This document shows, in pieces, positions 5,733 through 9,012 of a stretch of 9,012 nucleotides of DNA. Origin of the DNA: Pseudomonadota bacterium (GTDB taxonomy: Bacteria; SAR324; XYD2-FULL-50-16; JAHJRI01). A program made the translations under genes and the position numbers. Positions within the stretch are counted from its first letter, which is position 1, and each line of letters begins with the position of its first letter. The DNA lies in NCBI GenBank assembly GCA_022360105.1, contig JAKSDL010000107.1, positions 1-9,012 of the forward strand, read 5' to 3'. The notes beneath the pieces are model-generated. The model saw only the letters and a list, made by a program, of their open reading frames with translations, did no database searches and had not been told where the DNA came from.

Positions 5733-6890
5733 ATGGCCAAAAAAAACCCACCGTATCAGGGATTTGAGCAGGGTCCGATACGTCCTCCCAGTGAGGCAAG
5801 AAGTCTGCTGATTCGAATCACTCGAAACTGCCCCTGGAATCGCTGCACCTTTTGTTACATCTACAAGCACGAAAAATTTTCGATACGGCCTGTTGCTGAC
5901 GTGATTAAGGATATCGATACTGTATACGGGCATGTCCGGAAAATCGGGGAACTGGCAGACTCTTCCGGCTCGGTATATCAAAGTGATATCGGGGCGCTCG
6001 CGGGCAGCATTGATCCTAACGAAATGGAGGCATTTCATGCCGCTATTAACTGGTTCGCAGGAGGTATGGAATCGGTCTTTCTCCAGGATGCCAACAGCCT
6101 TGTTATCAAGCCCGACTACCTGGTTGAAATTCTTAATCACTTAAAAAAACGGTTCCCCTGGGTTGCGCGCATCACCTCCTACGCCAGGTCCCACTCACTG
6201 GCCAGGATTACGGATGATAATATGCAAAGAATCAGGGAAGCCGGACTCAACCGCATTCACGTAGGCTTGGAAACAGCGGCTGACAAATTGCTGAAACTCG
6301 TACAAAAGGGCTGCACCAAGGAAATGCATATCAAAGCCGGGTTAAAGGTCAAAAAAGCGGGGATGGAACTCTCGGAATATGTCATGCCCGGCCTGGGCGG
6401 ACTGGAATTGTCAGAACTCCACGCAGCAGAAACAGCCGATGCCCTTAACCAGATCGATCCCCACTTCATCAGGCTTAGAACCCTTACCATCCCGGAAAAC
6501 TATCAACTTTTTGCCGAAGATGCCGAAGTATCCTTTGCCAAAGGTACCGACTATCAGATAGTGCAGGAAATTAAATCTTTCATCGAACAGTTGGATGCCA
6601 TAAACAGCACCCTTAAAAGCGATCACATGATGAATTTGCTTCAGACGGTGGAAGGGACTTTCCCGGATGACAAACCGGCGATGCTGAAAATCATCCAGGA
6701 TTATCTCGATCTGACACCGGAAGACCGAATGCGGTTTCAGGTAGGGAGACGATTTGGCTTTTTACTGCAAACAGGTGATTTGCAAAAAGCACATCTGAAA
6801 CAAAGGGCAACAGAGATTTGTCATCAACTGGGAATCACCGCTGAAAATGTCGATCAAATAATCGAAAAACATGTCAGTCGGTCCATTTAA
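5733..6890 (+). CDS. Radical SAM protein with CX4CX2C cluster motif
   Basis: The 385 residues open with a radical SAM core. RNCPWNRCTFCYIYK (31-45) supplies three cysteines (33, 38, 41) for a [4Fe-4S] cluster that would cleave S-adenosylmethionine. The spacing is CX4CX2C, not the textbook CX3CX2C. Further core elements are FLQDANSLVIKP (116-127, in the place of the GGE-type region), ARITSYARSHSL (145-156), RIHVGLET (174-181) and SEYVMPGLGG (214-223). The C-terminal third (about 290-385) has no family I recognise and no extra Cys cluster suggesting SPASM. I recall similar uncharacterised proteins in anaerobes, but the substrate is unknown. The start lies one base after the hisF stop with only GGATGAG upstream, so translation is probably coupled to hisF. 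The DUF2889-like gene follows 11 nt after the stop, so the two products may work together. Confidence 0.9.
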   Translation: MAKKNPPYQGFEQGPIRPPSEARSLLIRITRNCPWNRCTFCYIYKHEKFSIRPVADVIKDIDTVYGHVRKIGELADSSGSVYQSDIGALAGSIDPNEMEAFHAAINWFAGGMESVFLQDANSLVIKPDYLVEILNHLKKRFPWVARITSYARSHSLARITDDNMQRIREAGLNRIHVGLETAADKLLKLVQKGCTKEMHIKAGLKVKKAGMELSEYVMPGLGGLELSELHAAETADALNQIDPHFIRLRTLTIPENYQLFAEDAEVSFAKGTDYQIVQEIKSFIEQLDAINSTLKSDHMMNLLQTVEGTFPDDKPAMLKIIQDYLDLTPEDRMRFQVGRRFGFLLQTGDLQKAHLKQRATEICHQLGITAENVDQIIEKHVSRSI

Positions 6891-6901
6891 CTCAATACCG
6901 G

Positions 6902-7435
6902 ATGAAGGATTTAAAAAGTCAAGTTAAAGAAAAGATCCATCAACGTGAGATGAAAATCTCAACTTATTCAGCAGAGAATGATCAAATCATCGTTGAAGGA
7001 ATACTTATCGATAATCGACTGATTGATACCTTCCATCTTTCCGGCGGTGAGCGCCCGGCTGATACTGTGCATCATCTGATCATCCGCATGTTGGTGGATA
7101 AACGACTGGTTATCCGTCAAATTGAAACCGAAATGCCGGAAACACCTCACGAAGAGTGCCCCAAGACAATGGAATCCCTCCAAGAGCTCACAGGCATGAA
7201 AATTAGTCGTGGTTTTACCACAAAGGTAAAGGACAAATTCGGCAACGGCAGGGGATGTTCCCACTTAAGCAATCTTATTGTCTCCATGGCGCCTGCTGCC
7301 ATTCAAGGTTTTTGGACCAAGGTCTCCAGCAAGCCCCTTCCCACTGATCTCAAATACAAAATGAAATTGCTGTTGGCAGACAACTGTTGGGTCTGGCGTA
7401 GCGATGGAACCGCTTTAAAGCAATTGTCAGAGTAA
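6902..7435 (+). CDS. DUF2889-like conserved protein of unknown function
   Basis: 177 residues, no signal peptide or membrane segment, so probably cytoplasmic. The layout matches what I know of DUF2889: a basic start with an early REMKIS stretch (15-20), IIVEGILIDNRLIDTF (29-44), HHLIIRMLVDKRLVIRQIETEMPETPHEECP (positions 57-87), a Gly-rich turn and GRGCSHLSNLI (116-126), ending with NCWVWRSDG (161-169). His57 or His58, Cys86, Cys119 and His121 could be metal ligands; this is inference. No biochemical role is established to my knowledge. The start at 6902 has no clear Shine-Dalgarno but sits 11 nt after the radical SAM stop, suggesting coupling. It is the last gene of the hisF-containing transcript before a 330-nt gap. 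Confidence 0.75.
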   Translation: MKDLKSQVKEKIHQREMKISTYSAENDQIIVEGILIDNRLIDTFHLSGGERPADTVHHLIIRMLVDKRLVIRQIETEMPETPHEECPKTMESLQELTGMKISRGFTTKVKDKFGNGRGCSHLSNLIVSMAPAAIQGFWTKVSSKPLPTDLKYKMKLLLADNCWVWRSDGTALKQLSE

Positions 7436-7481
7436 ATCGTAATCTCCTTGACGAACTCCTTTTGATTGGTTTATCCACGAG

Positions 7482-7511
7482 TTGAATCAGGTTCAATTTG
7501 TGAGATATATT
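7482..7511 (+). promoter_or_regulatory. Candidate promoter for the enoyl-CoA hydratase / acyl-CoA dehydrogenase genes
   Basis: TTGAAT (7482-7487) and TATATT (7506-7511) are 18 nt apart and match consensus at four and five of six positions. The predicted start is near 7518, about 250 nt before the ATG at 7766, so the leader would include the 7-8-7 palindrome and the whole heptamer-repeat element. Confidence 0.35.
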
Positions 7512-7548
7512 CAGTTTTTGTCATGTTTTGTGTCTATTTTAAGAAACA

Positions 7549-7570
7549 TCATGAGTTTAACACCTCATGA
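7549..7570. promoter_or_regulatory. Perfect 7-8-7 inverted repeat, candidate operator
   Basis: TCATGAG (7549-7555) and CTCATGA (7564-7570) form a perfect 7-bp inverted repeat with an 8-nt spacer, about 40 nt after the candidate -10 box. Acyl-CoA catabolic operons are often controlled by TetR-family repressors that bind palindromes of about this length, so an operator is plausible. It could also act as an RNA hairpin. No regulator gene is in the window. Confidence 0.4.
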
Positions 7571-7593
7571 CACGAAAAAACCTGTCTGAAAGC

Positions 7594-7724
7594 AATCAGC
7601 GATCAGCCGTCAGCTATCAGCTAATAAGGAGTCGCTTCGCTCCAATCTGTAAATTTAAACATTAAAAGCACCGCAGGTGCTCCTTTTAAGCTGACAGCTG
7701 AACGCCAAGTGCTGAAAGCTAAAA
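7594..7724. repeat. Heptanucleotide-repeat element upstream of the enoyl-CoA hydratase gene
   Basis: The left arm is four phased 7-mers of the form NNTCAGC: AATCAGC, GATCAGC, CGTCAGC, TATCAGC (7594-7621). The right arm is five phased 7-mers in the opposite sense: GCTGACA, GCTGAAC, GCCAAGT, GCTGAAA, GCTAAAA (7690-7724), of which three keep the GCTGA core. The arms are thus inverted relative to each other around a 68-nt centre that contains AGCACC-GCA-GGTGCT and GGAG...CTCC hairpins. A run of nine A follows (7721-7729). A related element in opposite orientation lies at 8570-8650. Confidence 0.75.
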
Positions 7725-7765
7725 AAAAATGGATTTTTACGCAAAGGATATCAAGGGAGTAATAA

Positions 7766-8569
7766 ATGGTTTTATTATACGAAAAGAAAAACAACATCGC
7801 TTATCTAACTTTAAACCGTCCCGAAGCCAGAAACAGTTTCGACCCTGAATTGGTTTGCGCCATGGCCGAAGCCTGGGATGATTATAAAAAAGATAAGGAT
7901 CTACGTTGCGCCATCCTGACAGGAGCCGGAGATAAGTCTTTTTGTGCCGGAGCAGACCTGGCGAAATTGATTCCGTTAATAACAGGTGCCAGACAACCTG
8001 AAACGGAATTTGACCAAAAGGTGGTACAAAATCCCAAACTTGCTGAAAACGCCTTTCTCAAGGGTTACGAAATCTATAAACCCATTATTGCTGCTATTAA
8101 CAGCCACGCCATTGCCGGAGGTATGGAAATCATCTATGGCACAGATATCCGCTTGGCGACGCCAGAAGCAAAGTTTGGCCTGCAGGAGGTCAAATGGGCG
8201 ATTTTTCCCGCTGGTGGTTCTACAGTGCATTTGCCACGTCAACTTCCTTATGCCAAGGCCATGGAAATCATGTTAACCGGTGAATTGATGGATGCTGAAG
8301 AAGCCTTGCGATATGGGTTTATCAACAGAATTGTTCCAAAAGAAAACCTGATGGAAGAGGCAGAAAAGGTGGCGACCATCATCTCGAAAAATGGACCCCT
8401 CGCCGTTTCAGCTATTAAACAATCAGCGCTTCACAACCAAAGTCTTTCCATTTCCGAAGGACTGCAAAAAGAAATGGAGTATGCCCTGCCTGTTTTTATG
8501 AGCAAGGACGCCAAAGAAGGCCCCAGGGCATTCAAAGAAAAACGCGAACCAAATTTTATTGGAAAATAA
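7766..8569 (+). CDS. Enoyl-CoA hydratase/isomerase family protein
   Basis: A crotonase-fold enzyme of 267 residues, cytoplasmic, acting on acyl-CoA thioesters, most simply adding water to a trans-2-enoyl-CoA in beta-oxidation. Visible motifs are LNRPEARNSF (16-25), the CAGADL oxyanion segment (60-65), IAGGMEIIYGTDIRLAT (116-132) and KFGLQEVKWAIFPAGGS (136-152). Glu121 and Glu141 align with catalytic Glu144 and Glu164 of rat mitochondrial hydratase, so both catalytic acids are kept and true hydratase activity is plausible. The C-terminus, from about 245 (SKDAKEGPRAFKEKREPNF), is the usual family ending. GGGAG lies about 8 nt before the start. An acyl-CoA dehydrogenase follows 168 nt downstream on the same strand, supporting acyl-CoA degradation. 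The exact substrate (fatty, branched or aromatic-derived) cannot be told. Confidence 0.92.
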   Translation: MVLLYEKKNNIAYLTLNRPEARNSFDPELVCAMAEAWDDYKKDKDLRCAILTGAGDKSFCAGADLAKLIPLITGARQPETEFDQKVVQNPKLAENAFLKGYEIYKPIIAAINSHAIAGGMEIIYGTDIRLATPEAKFGLQEVKWAIFPAGGSTVHLPRQLPYAKAMEIMLTGELMDAEEALRYGFINRIVPKENLMEEAEKVATIISKNGPLAVSAIKQSALHNQSLSISEGLQKEMEYALPVFMSKDAKEGPRAFKEKREPNFIGK

Positions 8570-8650
8570 AAAGAGCTCTCGGCGTTCAGCAGTCAGCCTT
8601 CAGCTTGCTGATGACTTTGATTTCTTGTTCCTGAGAGCTGAGAGCTTTTT
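8570..8650 (+). terminator. Heptamer-repeat element forming a terminator-like hairpin
   Basis: AGCTCTC (8574-8580) pairs with GAGAGCT, present in two tandem copies (8633-8639 and 8640-8646). The second copy runs into TTTTT (8646-8650) and the left arm is preceded by AAAAA, so plus-strand RNA forms a long-looped stem ending in U. Inside lie phased 7-mers GTTCAGC, AGTCAGC, CTTCAGC (8584-8604) followed by GCTGATG. It starts directly at the hydratase stop. GGCGTTCAGC (8581-8590) is the exact reverse complement of GCTGAACGCC at 7697-7706 in the upstream element. Partial termination between the two genes is possible. Confidence 0.5.
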
Positions 8651-8662
8651 CAGTATTTGACG

Positions 8663-8682
8663 GCTAGCTGTTAGCAGCTAGC
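8663..8682. repeat. Perfect 8-bp hairpin before the acyl-CoA dehydrogenase gene
   Basis: GCTAGCTG (8663-8670) and CAGCTAGC (8675-8682) flank a TTAG loop. GTTAGC (8670-8675) can alternatively pair with GCTAAC (8692-8697), giving two mutually exclusive stems in the leader. The sequence again runs in 7-nt units (GCTAGCT, GTTAGCA, GCTAGCT), like the neighbouring repeat elements. Confidence 0.6.
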
Positions 8683-8737
8683 TCTATATCAGCTAACCGC
8701 TAATCACCAACAGTCAAAAGCCAAATAAGGAGATATC

Positions 8738-9012
8738 ATGGATTTTCGTTTGACCAAAGAAGAGGAATTAATCAAACAGGAATTCGTAGAATTCTTTGAG
8801 ACCGAGATGAAAAATGCTCCACCGGAGTTTGGGAACGGTGGACTGGAAGGAATTTACGCCACAGAAGAAGGTTACGAATTTCATAAATATATGGCCCGCA
8901 AAATGGGAGAAAAAGGCTGGCTTTCCATGAGTTGGCCCCAAAAGTATGGCGGCAGGGAAGCTTCGATCATGGAAATGGTGATTTTTGATGAGGTGATTGG
9001 ATACTATAACGC
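8738..9012 (+). CDS. Acyl-CoA dehydrogenase, N-terminal part (runs off the right edge)
   Basis: An FAD enzyme that oxidises acyl-CoA to 2-enoyl-CoA, passing electrons to electron-transfer flavoprotein; its product is the kind of substrate the upstream hydratase uses. Only 91 codons are visible. The start MDFRLTKEEELIKQEFVEFF is the usual first helix, and residues 59-75 (MGEKGWLSMSWPQKYGG) contain the family signature G(W/L)...WP..YGG, followed by IFDEVIGYYN. The insertion-like EFGNGGLEGIYATEEGYEF (29-47) is longer than in short-chain enzymes and may mark a subfamily. A strong AAGGAG sits 5 nt before the ATG. Chain-length specificity and the catalytic base lie beyond the window. Confidence 0.88.
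   Translation, partial: MDFRLTKEEELIKQEFVEFFETEMKNAPPEFGNGGLEGIYATEEGYEFHKYMARKMGEKGWLSMSWPQKYGGREASIMEMVIFDEVIGYYN

Larger units (their letters stand above)
7436..7593. other. First half of the 330-nt gap: regulatory region of the acyl-CoA operon
   Basis: No gene is seen. The stretch holds a candidate promoter (7482-7511), the palindrome TTGAA-N5-TTCAA (7482-7496) overlapping its -35 box, a 7-8-7 inverted repeat (7549-7570), and a further pair ATGTTT (7523-7528) with AAACAT (7544-7549). No U-rich terminator for the upstream DUF2889-like gene is evident. Confidence 0.5.

Noticed and set aside
7594..7724. CRISPR array
   Set aside because: The repeats are 7-nt units with no spacers of constant length and no cas gene is present.

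Overview
The window is about 9 kb of bacterial chromosome with moderate GC content. It carries ordinary housekeeping and catabolic genes with clear Shine-Dalgarno sequences (AGGAG or GGAG 5-9 nt before most starts). I see no rRNA, tRNA, CRISPR array, intact insertion sequence or phage gene. The taxon cannot be fixed from sequence alone. The long, N-terminally extended GAPDH, the radical SAM protein with an NCPWNRC-type cluster motif, the DUF2889-like gene, the acyl-CoA enzymes and the heptamer-repeat intergenic elements would suit an environmental lineage such as Desulfobacterota or the Calditrichota/KSB1 part of the FCB group. That is inference from memory of families, not a search.

Left part (1-3358), all minus strand: the 5' end of a secreted protein gene (155 to 1) with its own promoter, a 480-residue glyceraldehyde-3-phosphate dehydrogenase (1939 to 497), and the redox chaperone Hsp33/HslO (3358 to 2495). 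The 341-nt and 555-nt gaps between them contain hairpins and palindromes but no gene I can defend. One 7-8-7 inverted repeat sits between the -35 and -10 boxes of the promoter for the secreted protein. A nested palindrome of about 60 nt lies at 2221-2280.

Middle part (3546-7435), all plus strand: a small FMN nitroreductase divergent from hslO, then hisH and hisF (the glutaminase and cyclase subunits of imidazole glycerol phosphate synthase). A radical SAM protein starts one base after the hisF stop, and a DUF2889-like protein follows 11 nt later. The last three genes are so close that they are almost certainly one transcript. HisH and HisF retain all the catalytic residues I could check, so histidine and AICAR synthesis is the simplest role. 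No other his gene is in the window.

Right part (7436-9012), plus strand: a 330-nt regulatory gap with a candidate promoter, a 7-8-7 palindrome and a heptanucleotide-repeat element; an enoyl-CoA hydratase/isomerase with both catalytic glutamates; a second heptamer-repeat element that doubles as a terminator-like hairpin; and the N-terminal part of an acyl-CoA dehydrogenase that runs off the window. Together these look like the start of a beta-oxidation-type acyl-CoA catabolic operon.

I did not find a clearly new biological system. The most interesting signals are non-coding: three perfect 7-bp inverted repeats with exactly 8-nt spacers, two of them sharing a CATGA-N10-TCATG core, and two heptamer-phased repeat elements in opposite orientation on either side of the enoyl-CoA hydratase gene.
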